Positions 9,147 to 19,282 of a stretch of 64,000 nucleotides of DNA are shown here, piece after piece; the first letter of the stretch is position 1, and every line of letters starts with the position of its first letter. The DNA lies in contig JAATFO010000049.1 in NCBI GenBank assembly GCA_015655145.1, forward strand, positions 56,521 through 120,520. The letters are read 5' to 3'. A model generated the notes under the pieces. It saw only the letters and a list, made by a program, of their open reading frames with translations, was not told the DNA's origin and did not search any database. The DNA is from Enterobacterales bacterium. GTDB taxonomy: Bacteria > Pseudomonadota > Gammaproteobacteria > Enterobacterales > Enterobacteriaceae. The position numbers and the translations under genes are program-made.

Positions 9147-10655
9147 TCAGCCCAGTGTCGGCATGCTGAATTCGGAGAGTATTTGTTGCCCGGCTGGCCA
9201 GCGAGTGGTCACTGTTTTCATTCGTGTATAGAAACGCACACCATCCGGACCATGAACATTGAGGGCGCCGAATATTGATCGCTTCCATCCGCCAAAAGAA
9301 TGGAACGCGACAGGGACCGGGACCGGGACATTAACACCGACCATACCTGCTTCAACGGCTTGCACAAATTCACGGGCGAAATGCCCATTCGAAGTGAAAA
9401 TCGCACTACCATTACCAAATTCATGGCCGTTAACAATCTCTAATGCACTGTCGAAGTCTGTTGCCCGAACAATCCCCAACACCGGGCCAAAAATTTCTTC
9501 CCGATAAATCGTCATTTCTGGTGTGACATTATCAAAAAGGGTGCCACCCACATAAAATCCATTCGGGTAACCGTCAACCGTGTAATGACGGCCATCAATC
9601 AAAAGACTGGCGCCTTCTTTGACACCTTTATCAATATAGCTCAACACCTTCTGTTGATGAGCATGAGAGTAAACCGGACCCATTTCATTTTCTTTGCCAT
9701 GTGGCTGGTCATTACCGGAGCCAATACGCAAGGCAGAAATCAGCGGCTTCAGCTTAGCAATCAATTTGTCCGCAGTATCATCTCCTACCGTCACCACCAA
9801 TGGCAGGGCCATGCAGCGTTCACCGGCTGAACCAAATGCGCCCCCCATAATGGCGTTGACGGTGGCGTCAAGATCTGCATCTGGCATGATAATGGCGTGA
9901 TTTTTCGCGGCGCCAAATGCCTGAACGCGCTTACCGCTGGCACTGGCTGTTTTGTAAATGTGTTCGGCAACACCAGACGAACCAACGAAACTGACGGCCT
10001 TGATGCGTGGATCGGTTGTTAACAGACTGGCGACATCATTACCGCAATGAACCACATTAAATACCCCGTCAGGTAAACCAGCCGCTTTGAGCAATTCGGC
10101 TAAACGTACGGATGCGGAGGGGACAGGCGCGGGCGGTTTCAGTATAAAGGTGTTACCGCAGGCAAGGGCAATAGGAAACATCCACATCGGTACCATCGCC
10201 GGGAAGTTAAATGGCGTGATCCCGGCAACGACCCCCAATGGTTGCATGACTGAAAAGCAATCAACTCCCGTGCCCACGTTCGCAGAATATTCACCTTTGA
10301 TGAGGTGTGGAATACCACAGGCGAATTCCACGACTTCAATACCCCGTGTCAGCTCTCCCTGTGCATCAGAAATGACCTTTCCATGTTCACTGCTAATCAG
10401 TTCAGCCAGCTCCTGACGGTGTTCTTCCAGTAATGCTTTAAATTTGAATAACACTCTGGCACGGCGTAACGGAGGGGTAGCGGCCCAGGCAGGAAAAGCA
10501 TGGTGGGCGGCGGCAATAGCAGCCAGCATTTCATCCTGAGTACTCTGAGTGACTTTGCGGATCACTTCACCTGTCGCCGGGTTGGTGACAGGCAAAGATT
10601 CCGGGTTATGACTCAATGTGATGGCGCCATTGATGAAGTTTCCGACGGTTTGCAT
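9147..10655 (-). CDS. iolA: Methylmalonate/malonate-semialdehyde dehydrogenase (acylating)
   Basis: 502 aa, CoA-acylating aldehyde dehydrogenase (IolA/MmsA family) that turns malonate semialdehyde from inositol into acetyl-CoA and CO2. The catalytic cysteine is C281 in GSAGERCMA; the N-terminal half holds the PFNFPAMVPMWMFP segment typical of MmsA. It is first in the iolA-iolB operon, with a long leader upstream that should hold the promoter and probable IolR control sites. Confidence 0.96.
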   Translation of the reverse strand: MQTVGNFINGAITLSHNPESLPVTNPATGEVIRKVTQSTQDEMLAAIAAAHHAFPAWAATPPLRRARVLFKFKALLEEHRQELAELISSEHGKVISDAQGELTRGIEVVEFACGIPHLIKGEYSANVGTGVDCFSVMQPLGVVAGITPFNFPAMVPMWMFPIALACGNTFILKPPAPVPSASVRLAELLKAAGLPDGVFNVVHCGNDVASLLTTDPRIKAVSFVGSSGVAEHIYKTASASGKRVQAFGAAKNHAIIMPDADLDATVNAIMGGAFGSAGERCMALPLVVTVGDDTADKLIAKLKPLISALRIGSGNDQPHGKENEMGPVYSHAHQQKVLSYIDKGVKEGASLLIDGRHYTVDGYPNGFYVGGTLFDNVTPEMTIYREEIFGPVLGIVRATDFDSALEIVNGHEFGNGSAIFTSNGHFAREFVQAVEAGMVGVNVPVPVPVAFHSFGGWKRSIFGALNVHGPDGVRFYTRMKTVTTRWPAGQQILSEFSMPTLG

Positions 10656-11291
10656 GTGGATTACCTTTTATTTGTTCAAACGGGAGACGGTCTGTAAAGA
10701 TCCTTTGTTCAATCCATTCTATTTTATGGATTAAAAATTTCAAGATTAGTTTAATGGAAATTACTTTTTATGTGATCCAGCGCGAAATGTAAACTTAAAC
10801 GCCAAAATTCACACTCAGTAAAATTCATTTAACTCATTGAATTTTAATATAAATAATATTTCATCGTTATATTTGAATGATTTTTTTTATTTGGATTATT
10901 TATTTCATTATTTTTTTCACTTCCAGTCATCCGCTGCATGAGCCGCATGCCGATTCAGGCGCAGAACTGCGCCACAATAAAACGGATCAGGTAACGTGCG
11001 GCAGTGGCAAAAAGTCCTGCCGGCGGTCTGGTGAAAGCGGGGGCGATACCCTGAAACGCCGCATAATTCCTCACGCTGTTCCCCGGGGTTGAGGTGTCAC
11101 TGCGTCTTCAGGGAAAAAGAAGATGAGGGAGCATCCTGCGCCAGGCAGCGCCAGGATTTCGCCGACTCCGGTCAGGGATTAATGCGGATGAATGCCTTTC
11201 ACTTTTCCTGGTTATCTCGAATGCTAAACGATGTGTTAACCGAATCCAGAACAGCGGGATCCGGATCCGATTATCCTGTATACGCGACATT
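10656..11291. other. Gene-free 636-bp region between iolA and iolC
   Basis: The left 250 bp are very AT-rich and probably carry the iolA promoter (minus strand). The right part (about 10920-11290) is GC-richer and looks like former coding DNA, but no protein family was recognised in any frame. No hairpin of note. Confidence 0.4.
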
Positions 11292-13214
11292 TTAGTGATT
11301 GGCTGGGCGTACTTCTCGCCAAAAACCGATCAGGGTCAGGTATTTTTTTTTCACTTCCTCGATCAGTTGTGCGTCAGAATAGGCCCCGCTCAGCCAGTGG
11401 CGCGAAGGTCCGCCAAAAATAGTGCGTCCAACAGCAAAGCCTTTGACCCACGGAATATCGGCGGCTTCGGCAAAACCTTGCTTCAGTTCCGCCTCAGGCG
11501 CGTCAAGACCGAGAATCACGATACCCCGACATTCCGGATCATGAACATCGATTAACTTGCTGATGCTGCGCCAGTTCATGGCGTGCAATGAAGGGAGTTT
11601 CCACCAGTCTGGTTGAATACCTAAATGATAAAAACGTTCCACAATCTGAGCATAATAACGTTCATCCTGATCCGGATTATCATGCGGCAAAATAATTTCC
11701 AGCAAGAGTTCGTGGCCCGACAGGCAACATGCCTGATAAACCTCTTCGATCAAGGCTTCCTGCTCAAGGCGCATTATTAGTGCATCACTGGGATGATAAA
11801 AAACAAGGCATTTGACAACATGCTCAAGCGGCCAGGTGACTAACTGACTGCCAATACTGCCATGTTCCAGCCGCAGTGGCCGTGAACCGGGTAATTCAAT
11901 GGGGCGACCAATCCACCAGCCCTTGCCGGTGATCGCATTCAGCGTATCCTGCCCATAAGTTGTATCCGCCAGAATCCCACTATTGTCTTTCAACCCGGCT
12001 TGTTCTGCTGCCTCACGCGCAGCCTGAAGAAGCAATAATTTTAGCTGCGGGAGCCGGTCTTCGCTGGCACCCACTTCTTGCGCCATATCGGACAGTTGTT
12101 TACGGTGATCGAATGCAAATACGCAGAGCTCATGCCACTGTTTTTTTCGTGTGGTAACACGGTGTAAATGATTCAGCCGCGTATCCGTGTCTGGCCGCAA
12201 GATCTGCTTTTCGCGTTTCAGGTAGTCATTTAACTCTTTAAATGTGGGCATCGCTGGCGCGCAACCATGGCGGGACACGACCAGCGCGCCACAGGCATTC
12301 GCGTAGCGACACGCCTGATCCCAACCTTCGTCATTAATATATCCGCGCAGCAAACCAGACATGAAGGCATCGCCGGCGCCCAGTACATTCAACACCTCGA
12401 CACGCACGCCGCTGTGTAATGTTACGTTCGACCAGGTGTCAGGGATCTCACCGTCGAACACCGAGCAGCCCTGAGCGCCACGCTTACATACCAACGTGGC
12501 GTCCGTACGCGCTCGCACCTGTTGTAGTGCTGTCAGGGTATCGGTACTGCCGCCTGCAATATGAAATTCTTCTTCAGTACCCACGATAAGATCGAAATGA
12601 TGCAGTACTTCCTGCAGTTCCTGCGTCACTTTTGCAGAAGAGATATAGCGGGTTTCACCATCACCCAGCGAGGTTAACCCCCATAGCACCGGGCGGTAAT
12701 CAATATCCAGCGCTCGCCGGAGCCCGTGCTTTCCGGCATAGTTCAACGCACTAAGCACGGCTGCGCGGGTATTGGGATGGGACAAATGTGTGCCCGTGAT
12801 AGCCAGTGCACGCGCAGAGGCAATATAGTCCTCATGAATATCTTCCGGCGTTAAAGCCATATCGGCGCAGTTATCGCGGTAAAAAATAAGCGGGAAAGTA
12901 TCTTTATCTTTTATTGCCAGTAACACCAATGCGGTTAAACGTGTTTTATCGGTTATTAAATATTGAGTATCAACCCCCACGCTTTGTAACTCTTCACGCA
13001 GAAAGCGTCCCATATGCTCATCGCCTACACGAGCAAGCATGCCTGAGCGTAGGCCCTGAATCGCGGTACCATAAGCGACATTTCCCGATGAACCGCCCAG
13101 GTATTTGGCAAAGGAATGCATGTCTTCCAGTCTGGCGCCAACCTGTTCACCATAGAGATCAACGGCAACACGGCCAATGCAGATCACATCTAACTGCTTT
13201 TGTCTTCCGCCCAT
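11292..13214 (-). CDS. iolC: IolC-DUF2090 fusion: 5-dehydro-2-deoxygluconokinase with aldolase-like domain
   Basis: 640 aa. Residues 1 to about 330 are a PfkB-family kinase with the GGSSGNVAYG substrate loop and the ATP-site motif NVLGAGDAFMSG; it phosphorylates 2-deoxy-5-keto-gluconate. The C-terminal 300 residues are a DUF2090 class-I-aldolase-like domain (FAFDHRKQL, LEIILPHD, KGFAVGRTIFG). This two-domain form is common in proteobacteria and lacks a separate IolJ in the cluster, so the C-terminal domain may cleave the phosphorylated product. It is transcribed divergently from iolD across a region with a strong CRP site. Start is taken at the first ATG. Confidence 0.94.
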   Translation of the reverse strand: MGGRQKQLDVICIGRVAVDLYGEQVGARLEDMHSFAKYLGGSSGNVAYGTAIQGLRSGMLARVGDEHMGRFLREELQSVGVDTQYLITDKTRLTALVLLAIKDKDTFPLIFYRDNCADMALTPEDIHEDYIASARALAITGTHLSHPNTRAAVLSALNYAGKHGLRRALDIDYRPVLWGLTSLGDGETRYISSAKVTQELQEVLHHFDLIVGTEEEFHIAGGSTDTLTALQQVRARTDATLVCKRGAQGCSVFDGEIPDTWSNVTLHSGVRVEVLNVLGAGDAFMSGLLRGYINDEGWDQACRYANACGALVVSRHGCAPAMPTFKELNDYLKREKQILRPDTDTRLNHLHRVTTRKKQWHELCVFAFDHRKQLSDMAQEVGASEDRLPQLKLLLLQAAREAAEQAGLKDNSGILADTTYGQDTLNAITGKGWWIGRPIELPGSRPLRLEHGSIGSQLVTWPLEHVVKCLVFYHPSDALIMRLEQEALIEEVYQACCLSGHELLLEIILPHDNPDQDERYYAQIVERFYHLGIQPDWWKLPSLHAMNWRSISKLIDVHDPECRGIVILGLDAPEAELKQGFAEAADIPWVKGFAVGRTIFGGPSRHWLSGAYSDAQLIEEVKKKYLTLIGFWREVRPANH

Positions 13215-13318
13215 AGGATTCCCCTTAATAGCGCATAGTTGACCAAGGTTCTGTCAGCATATTAAGAACTAAATATTTTATTTTCAACATAAATGAAATT
13301 ATTTATTCTGTTTTTTTA

Positions 13319-13334
13319 TGTGATTTGCATCACA
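13319..13334. promoter_or_regulatory. CRP-cAMP binding site
   Basis: TGTGATTTGCATCACA matches the CRP consensus TGTGA-N6-TCACA in both half-sites. It lies 105 bp from the iolC start and 293 bp from the iolD start, and suggests catabolite control of inositol use. Confidence 0.82.
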
Positions 13335-13507
13335 TTAAATATGAATCAGAACTGAGGTGATTTTTTATTTTTTTAATGAAAACAACCAACTAAATATTCA
13401 CCCTTCTTTTTTGAAGAATTATTTTCTATCCTTGCCTTAAGTGCATATCTTTTCATATGTTTGATCTTCTTCTCATTATGAACAATAAATTTTATTATTT
13501 GTTGATA

Positions 13508-13529
13508 TGAAAAATTTTTGTTTCATACT
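13508..13529. promoter_or_regulatory. Candidate IolR operator palindrome
   Basis: Inverted arms TATGAAA and TTTCATA separated by 8 bp, about 100 bp before iolD. Assignment to IolR is only positional. I did not find the same palindrome at iolA or the transporter. Confidence 0.3.
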
Positions 13530-13626
13530 GGTCCCATAGCAGAATCAAGATAGTTATGCAGTCTCAGTGCTTCAGACGGGACACTGGCCGGCATTAACCG
13601 GAACGTTTATTAAACAAGGGGGGGTA

Positions 13627-15564
13627 ATGAAAACCATCCGATTAACTGTAGCCCAGGCATTAGTTCGTTTCCTTGATAATCAATATGTTGAGGTTGACGG
13701 ACAACAGATTAAGTTCGTTAAAGGTCTTTTTGCCATTTTCGGTCATGGCAATGTGCTGGGATTGGGGCAGGCTCTGGAAGAAGACTGTGGTCAATTGTCG
13801 GTATACCAGGGGCGTAATGAGCAAGGCATGGCGCACGTCGCCATCGGGTTTGCTAAACAACAACTGCGGCAACAAATCATTGCCTGTACCTCTTCGGTCG
13901 GACCTGGCGCCGCGAACATGATCACTGCGGCGGCAACGGCAACGGCTAATCGTATCCCTCTGCTTTTGCTCCCCGGCGATGTTTATGCAACGCGTCAACC
14001 AGACCCGGTACTGCAGCAGATAGAACAAAGTCATGATCTCAGTATCACGACGAATGATGCCTTTCGCCCGGTCAGTAAATATTGGGATCGGATTGCCCGA
14101 CCAGAACAACTGATGACGGCGTGTATCAGCGCGATGAGGGTACTCACAGACCCGGCGGAAACCGGCGCGGTGACGCTATGTTTGCCGCAAGATGTGCAGG
14201 GCGAAGCCTGGGATTATCCGGATTACTTTTTTGCCCGTCGGGTACATCGAATCGAGCGTGTTTCCCCGACGTTACCGATGTTGCAAGATGCCCTTGCATT
14301 GTTCCGGGGCAAACAACGCCCCCTTATTATCTGCGGCGGCGGCGTGAAATATTCACAGGCGGGTGTTGAACTGTCTGCATTTGCCGAAAAATTCAATATA
14401 CCGATTGCTGAAACACAGGCCGGTAAAGGGACCATGAGCTCCGCACACCTCCTTAATGTGGGCGGCATTGGCGAAACCGGTTCACTTGGCGCTAATTTAC
14501 TTGCTGCAGAGGCCGATTTAGTGATTGGTATAGGGACGCGCTATACCGATTTTACCACTTCGTCAAAATGGATTTTTAAAAACCCCGACGTTTCGTTTTT
14601 AAATATCAATGTTAATCGCTTTGACGCCTTCAAACTGGATGGCATCCAACTGGTTGGCGATGCCAAAGTCACGTTGAATTATCTTCTGGAAAACCTCGAC
14701 ATCAGCGCCAGTGTGCTCTGGAATGACAAAATCAAACAGGTTCGAGCCGAATATCACGCTGAAGTGGAACGTGTGTATAACGTCGACTATGCCGGGGAAA
14801 ATTTTATTCCGGAAATCAATGATCATCTGGATCGCGACCAGGTCTATGCGGAGTTCAAACAGTTAACTCACTCACTCCTGACCCAGACCCGAGTGCTCGG
14901 CGTGCTAAATAAGACCCTGCCAAAAGACGCTGTGGTTGTCGCGGCTTCCGGTAGTTTACCCGGTGATCTGCAACGTGTTTGGCAAAGTCGGGGGGGGAAC
15001 GACTATCACGTTGAATACGGCTACTCCTGTATGGGCTACGAAGTTAATGCTGCATTGGGCGTTAAACTGGCCCAGCCGATACGCGAGGTATACGCGTTCG
15101 TTGGTGATGGCGCTTTCATGATGTTGCACTCTGAGTTAGTCACCTCGTTACAAGAGGGGAAAAAAATCAATATTGTACTGCTTGATAACATGACCAATGG
15201 TTGTATCAATAACCTACAGATGGAACATGGGATGGGGAGTTTCTATACCGAATTCCGTTATCACCAGAACGGGGGCGGCAAACAGGAAGGTGGTCTGATC
15301 CCGGTCGACTTTGCCAAAATCGCCGAAGGTTATGGCTGCAAAAGCTACCGGGTAACCACACTGGACCAATTGCATGCGGCGCTGGAAGATGCACAGCAGC
15401 AAACACGCTCTACGCTGATAGACATTAAAGTGTTACCAAAAACGATGGTACATAAATATTTTAGCTGGTGGCGTGTCGGCGGCGCGCAAGTTTCGCGCAG
15501 TGAAAAAATCAATGCAGTAGCCGAAATGCTTGAAGAAAATATTAATAAAGCGCGGCAATACTAA
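13627..15564 (+). CDS. iolD: 3D-(3,5/4)-trihydroxycyclohexane-1,2-dione hydrolase IolD
   Basis: 645 aa thiamine-diphosphate enzyme, usual IolD length, that opens the ring of trihydroxycyclohexane-dione to 5-deoxy-glucuronate. The N-terminal pyrimidine-binding domain holds the GRNEQGMAH segment with the catalytic glutamate; the C-terminal diphosphate-binding motif GDGAFMM...[10 protein letters not shown] is complete. I chose the ATG at 13627 ([10 protein letters not shown]) because an AAGGGGGGG ribosome binding site precedes it; the upstream ATG at 13567 adds residues foreign to the family. iolH follows after 24 bp. Confidence 0.96.
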   Translation: MKTIRLTVAQALVRFLDNQYVEVDGQQIKFVKGLFAIFGHGNVLGLGQALEEDCGQLSVYQGRNEQGMAHVAIGFAKQQLRQQIIACTSSVGPGAANMITAAATATANRIPLLLLPGDVYATRQPDPVLQQIEQSHDLSITTNDAFRPVSKYWDRIARPEQLMTACISAMRVLTDPAETGAVTLCLPQDVQGEAWDYPDYFFARRVHRIERVSPTLPMLQDALALFRGKQRPLIICGGGVKYSQAGVELSAFAEKFNIPIAETQAGKGTMSSAHLLNVGGIGETGSLGANLLAAEADLVIGIGTRYTDFTTSSKWIFKNPDVSFLNINVNRFDAFKLDGIQLVGDAKVTLNYLLENLDISASVLWNDKIKQVRAEYHAEVERVYNVDYAGENFIPEINDHLDRDQVYAEFKQLTHSLLTQTRVLGVLNKTLPKDAVVVAASGSLPGDLQRVWQSRGGNDYHVEYGYSCMGYEVNAALGVKLAQPIREVYAFVGDGAFMMLHSELVTSLQEGKKINIVLLDNMTNGCINNLQMEHGMGSFYTEFRYHQNGGGKQEGGLIPVDFAKIAEGYGCKSYRVTTLDQLHAALEDAQQQTRSTLIDIKVLPKTMVHKYFSWWRVGGAQVSRSEKINAVAEMLEENINKARQY

Positions 15565-15588
15565 AAGTTTTATGTGGAGATAATAACG

Positions 15589-16473
15589 ATGAAAGTCGCT
15601 TTTGACGTTGATGTCATTAAAGAATTACCGATTACGGATATGGTTCGTCAGGTGTCAGAATGGGGGTATAAGTATATCGAGCAATCACCTCATCCAAGAA
15701 TAAATCCGTTCTATACGCATCCTAAGGCGAGCCGGGAAATAATGACAGAGTACAAAAACGCCCTGAGAAATTATGGGGTAGAGATATCCTCTTTCATCGT
15801 GGTCTATCGCTGGTCTGGCCCTGATGAGTTACGTCGGCAGGCTGCGGTAAAAAACTGGAAACGCATTATTGAAATTGCGGTTGATATGGGCGTTCAGGTC
15901 ATTAATACAGAATTGTCCGGGACACCCGATGAACCAGAAATCTGTGAGGAAATGTGGTATCGCTCCATGGAGGAATTGTTACCGATCATTGAGCGGGAAG
16001 GCATTCGTGTTGAGATTCAGTCCCATCCCTGGGATTTCTGTGAATTGAATGACCAAACAGCGGATATGGTCAAGTCATTACACAGCGACAATGTGACATA
16101 CCTCTACAGTGCTCCCCATACCTTCTTTTACGATAAAGGGAAAGGGGATGTTGAACGGATGCTTAAATATGCAGGTTCTGACCTTTCACATGTATTGCTT
16201 GCAGACACCATGAATCATACGCTCAATTGCCGTTATATTGTTAATCCGCCGGGTGTTAATGCGACTATCCATCAACATGTTGGGCTGGGTGAAGGCGAGG
16301 TGGATTTTGATACCCTGTTCAGAACGTTGCGCGAAATGGATTTTGCCAATAAAAGGTTTAACGTTGGCGGCGATACTATTATTACCGCTTCTTTATTTGG
16401 CTACCCGGAAAAAATGAATGTGCAGGCAGTCGAAACACGTGAAAGAATCGAAAGGGAATTACTGAGAAAATAA
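15589..16473 (+). CDS. iolH: IolH-like sugar isomerase (TIM barrel)
   Basis: 294 aa, xylose-isomerase-like TIM barrel with the IolH-type N-terminus (KVAFDVDVIKELP, YIEQSPHPRINPFYTHPKAS). The role of IolH is less defined than that of other Iol proteins; it is a conserved member of iol operons. ATG at 15589 has TGGAGA 8 nt upstream; the ATG at 15574 overlaps that site and is unlikely. It is co-directional and closely spaced with iolD. Confidence 0.85.
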   Translation: MKVAFDVDVIKELPITDMVRQVSEWGYKYIEQSPHPRINPFYTHPKASREIMTEYKNALRNYGVEISSFIVVYRWSGPDELRRQAAVKNWKRIIEIAVDMGVQVINTELSGTPDEPEICEEMWYRSMEELLPIIEREGIRVEIQSHPWDFCELNDQTADMVKSLHSDNVTYLYSAPHTFFYDKGKGDVERMLKYAGSDLSHVLLADTMNHTLNCRYIVNPPGVNATIHQHVGLGEGEVDFDTLFRTLREMDFANKRFNVGGDTIITASLFGYPEKMNVQAVETRERIERELLRK

Positions 16474-16481
16474 ATAAATTT

Positions 16482-16627
16482 AGCGCCTATCCCAGTAGGT
16501 ATTATTGTCGCCGTCAATGTGGATACGGACAGCGCGGAGAAACCGGCGCGTATACGTAGTACGTGAGGATTTCGCGCACACTGCCCGGGGCCAAGGCGGC
16601 AAGTAAAATTTGCCTAATGGGTATGCT
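16482..16627 (+). repeat. Dispersed ~145-bp inverted-end repeat, copy 3
   Basis: AGCGCCTATCCCAGTAGG at the left and a degenerate GGGTATGCT at the right. Lies between iolH and the MFS gene, touching a hairpin. Confidence 0.85.
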
Positions 16628-16654
16628 CCCTTACCTGTGTAAACAGGTAAGGGA
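16627..16654 (+). terminator. Perfect 12-bp hairpin downstream of iolD-iolH
   Basis: TCCCTTACCTGT pairs perfectly with ACAGGTAAGGGA across a GTAA loop, directly abutting repeat copy 3. No T-run follows, so termination is likely but not certain. Confidence 0.55.
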
Positions 16655-16868
16655 ATGCGGAAAGAGATAACGTTTCTTTTTAATAATGAAGGCATGGTAT
16701 TTTAAATAATATCCAGGTTCAATATGGCGTATCATTTGGTGGTTAATTTAGCCAGGAAAATATTTGTTTTAATATGTTTGCATGTGACATATATATTTTT
16801 TAATTTTAATCCAAATATACTCCGCTGACTTTTTAAAAGGCATGAGTTTACTATAATGGCTTAACTAT

Positions 16869-18323
16869 ATGTACAGTGAGAAAAGGAAACATAATCTCGC
16901 TTATGTTATAGCGATTTGTAGCGTGGCTGCATTAGGCGGCCTGCTCCAGGGTTATGATACATCGGTTATTTCAGGCGTTATTGAACCGTTGAATCACTAT
17001 TTTTCGTTAACACCGTCTGAAACCGGTTGGGCGGTATCCAGTATTGTCATCGGTTGTGTCGTCGGGGCGTACCTCGCTGGTAAACTATCGGACATTTATG
17101 GCCGAAAAGCGGCGCTTATTATTACTGTCATATTAATGCTGGCATCTGTATTGGGAATGGCGTTGGCGACCACATTTACCTGGTTTATTATCTTCCGCAT
17201 ACTGGGTGGTTTTGGCATTGGTTTAGCATCGGTTGTTTCGCCGATTTATATGACGGAAGTTGCGCCAAGAGACTACCGGGGGCGTGTTGTTACCATGAAC
17301 ATGATCTGTTTTGTGGGAGGGCAAGTCCTGGTATTGATTGTTAACTATTTCATTGTAAGAAGTGCGGCAGAGCAATGGATTGTGGACATGGGCTGGCGAA
17401 TTATGCTGGCTCTTGGACTGATACCTTGTGTTCTCTTCGTTTTCTTGGTTGGTTTTATACCGGAGTCTCCGCGCTGGAATGTGATGAAAGGAAGAGACAG
17501 TGCTGCTCTTGCGACATTGACCCGAATTTCCAATGCTGAGCATGCAAAAAGGGTTTTACAAGAAATTAAAGAATCTTTCGTTAAAACATCGTTGCCAGAG
17601 AAAAACATTTCCTCTGTCGCCAGTCAGAATAACGGGAAAAGTGCAAAATTTATTATTATTGCTATTTTGATCGCGTGTTTTAACCAGTTTACCGGGATTA
17701 ATGTTATCCAGTATTTTGGGCCAACATTATTAATGAATGTGACTGGAAGTATGCAGGAAGCCATGTATATGGTTACATGGCTTGCGGGATTACAGTTCCT
17801 CGGGGTACTGGCTGGAATGTCAATGGTGGACCGCTATGGCCGGCGGATCCTGTTATTAATTGGTTCCTGTGGCACATTCATCTGTCTTGCCCTTACTTTC
17901 CTGACTTTTTATTATGGTGTGCGTGGATTTACGTCCATTATTGGTTTGCTGGGCTTTATGTTCATTTTTGGTATGACCTGGGCGCAAATCGCCTGGACAG
18001 TTGTCGGTGAGATTTTACCGAATCGCCTGCGTGCGATGGGCATGGGATTAGCTTATGCCGCCATGTGGGGGGCTAATTTTGTCATCAGTCAGGTTTTTCC
18101 GGTTATTAATAATAACCCGTGGTTACGAGAAAAATTTCATGGTGGTTTCCCTCTGTTATTGTTCTCCATCTGCTGTTTAATTTCCTGGTGGTTTGTTCAT
18201 CGCTATATCCCTGAAACCAAAGGTGTAGCGCTGGAAGAAATTGAAAATTTAATCACTTTTGGTAATGCAAAAAGAAAAATTAAATCTGATGCTGCTCCCT
18301 TCACTGATTTAACGGGTAAATAA
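16869..18323 (+). CDS. MFS inositol/sugar porter
   Basis: 484 aa, about twelve transmembrane helices, sugar porter family. TM1 motif LQGYDTSVISG, loop DIYGRKAA, PESPRW and the C-terminal PETKGVALEEIE are present. The position inside the iol region between iolH and the inosose-dehydratase-like gene indicates an inositol permease of the IolT/IolF type. It is divergent in sequence from the porter at 4137-5621, so the region has two importers, possibly for different cyclitols. The ATG start has no strong ribosome binding site. Confidence 0.87.
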   Translation: MYSEKRKHNLAYVIAICSVAALGGLLQGYDTSVISGVIEPLNHYFSLTPSETGWAVSSIVIGCVVGAYLAGKLSDIYGRKAALIITVILMLASVLGMALATTFTWFIIFRILGGFGIGLASVVSPIYMTEVAPRDYRGRVVTMNMICFVGGQVLVLIVNYFIVRSAAEQWIVDMGWRIMLALGLIPCVLFVFLVGFIPESPRWNVMKGRDSAALATLTRISNAEHAKRVLQEIKESFVKTSLPEKNISSVASQNNGKSAKFIIIAILIACFNQFTGINVIQYFGPTLLMNVTGSMQEAMYMVTWLAGLQFLGVLAGMSMVDRYGRRILLLIGSCGTFICLALTFLTFYYGVRGFTSIIGLLGFMFIFGMTWAQIAWTVVGEILPNRLRAMGMGLAYAAMWGANFVISQVFPVINNNPWLREKFHGGFPLLLFSICCLISWWFVHRYIPETKGVALEEIENLITFGNAKRKIKSDAAPFTDLTGK

Positions 18324-18335
18324 GGAGATTTTGTT

Positions 18336-19259
18336 ATGAGCTTACATATTGCAAATGCCCCCTGCAGTTGGGGAGTTGATGACCCCAAAAATCCAAACTT
18401 GCCTCCTTACGAGAAGGTATTGAAAGAAGCCAGCCTGGCGGGTTATAAAAGCATCGAGATGGGTCCCTGGACATATTTGCCCACCGATCCAGAAAAACTG
18501 ACGGCGGAATTACATCGCTTCGGACTTTCTATTGTAGCAGGCACTATTTTTGACGATCTGGTCAGTGAAGATAACTTCGCCCGCATGATCGAACTGACGC
18601 ACAATCTTTGCCGCAACTTAGCGAGCATTACGACTGCTGAAAAAGTACATGGTAATAATTATCCTGCCCCTTATCTGGTGATTATTGATTTTGGCGATCC
18701 GGAGCGCGCACGTTATGCGGGACATTCAGAAAAATCGCCACGGTTAAGTGAGGAAAACTGGCAGAGGATGATCGCTCATATTACAGAAATCAGTCATATC
18801 GCATGGCATGAATACCAGGTTCGCCCGGTTATTCACCCTCATGCGGGTGGTTGTATTGAATTCGCGGATGAAATTGAACGTTTAGCGCAGGATATATCCT
18901 ATGAGATTGCGGGATTATGCCTTGATACAGGACATCTCTATTATTCAGGGATGGATCCAGTCACCTGGTTGTCGCGTTATTTCGATAAACTGGATTACAT
19001 TCATTTTAAAGATGTTAACCAGTCTGTACATCAACGTGTCCTGCAACAAGGGCTGGATTTTTTCTCTGCAGCGGCAGAAGGCGTAATGTGCCCGATTGGC
19101 AAAGGGGCCATCGATTATCCTGCGGTAAAACAATTTCTTGATCAAAAAGGGTACCAGGGCTGGATCACCATTGAGCAAGAGCGCGACCCACTTCAGGCTG
19201 CGGGTAGCCTGAAGGATGTCATCGAAAGTCTTCATTATCTGAAGTCTGTTGGTTTCTGA
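18336..19259 (+). CDS. Inosose dehydratase-like TIM-barrel protein (MocC/IolE-like)
   Basis: 307 aa sugar phosphate isomerase/epimerase fold. The N-terminus IANAPCSWGVDDPKN and the YLPTDPEKL segment resemble the IolE/MocC-like group; metal-site residues are seen in IHPHAGGC, CLDTGHLYYSG, HFKDVN and TIEQERDP. No gene with the canonical enterobacterial IolE signature is visible in the window, so this protein is the best candidate for the inosose dehydration step between IolG and IolD. AAGGAG precedes the ATG. It follows the porter by 12 bp and is followed by a Gfo/Idh gene after 23 bp: an operon. Confidence 0.82.
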   Translation: MSLHIANAPCSWGVDDPKNPNLPPYEKVLKEASLAGYKSIEMGPWTYLPTDPEKLTAELHRFGLSIVAGTIFDDLVSEDNFARMIELTHNLCRNLASITTAEKVHGNNYPAPYLVIIDFGDPERARYAGHSEKSPRLSEENWQRMIAHITEISHIAWHEYQVRPVIHPHAGGCIEFADEIERLAQDISYEIAGLCLDTGHLYYSGMDPVTWLSRYFDKLDYIHFKDVNQSVHQRVLQQGLDFFSAAAEGVMCPIGKGAIDYPAVKQFLDQKGYQGWITIEQERDPLQAAGSLKDVIESLHYLKSVGF

Positions 19260-19282
19260 TCTGTCACCGGAGGAACAAGAGA

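Larger units (their letters stand above)
13215..13626. promoter_or_regulatory. iolC-iolD divergent control region
   Basis: 412 bp, very AT-rich. It contains a consensus CRP site (13319-13334) and a possible repressor palindrome (13508-13529, arms TATGAAA/TTTCATA). The strong ribosome binding site of iolD (AAGGGGGGG) closes the region. Confidence 0.7.
16474..16868. promoter_or_regulatory. Gene-free region with repeat copy 3 and hairpin
   Basis: 395 bp between iolH and the MFS gene. It holds repeat copy 3 (16482-16627), a perfect 12-bp hairpin (16627-16654), then an AT-rich stretch likely to carry the transporter promoter. Confidence 0.6.
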
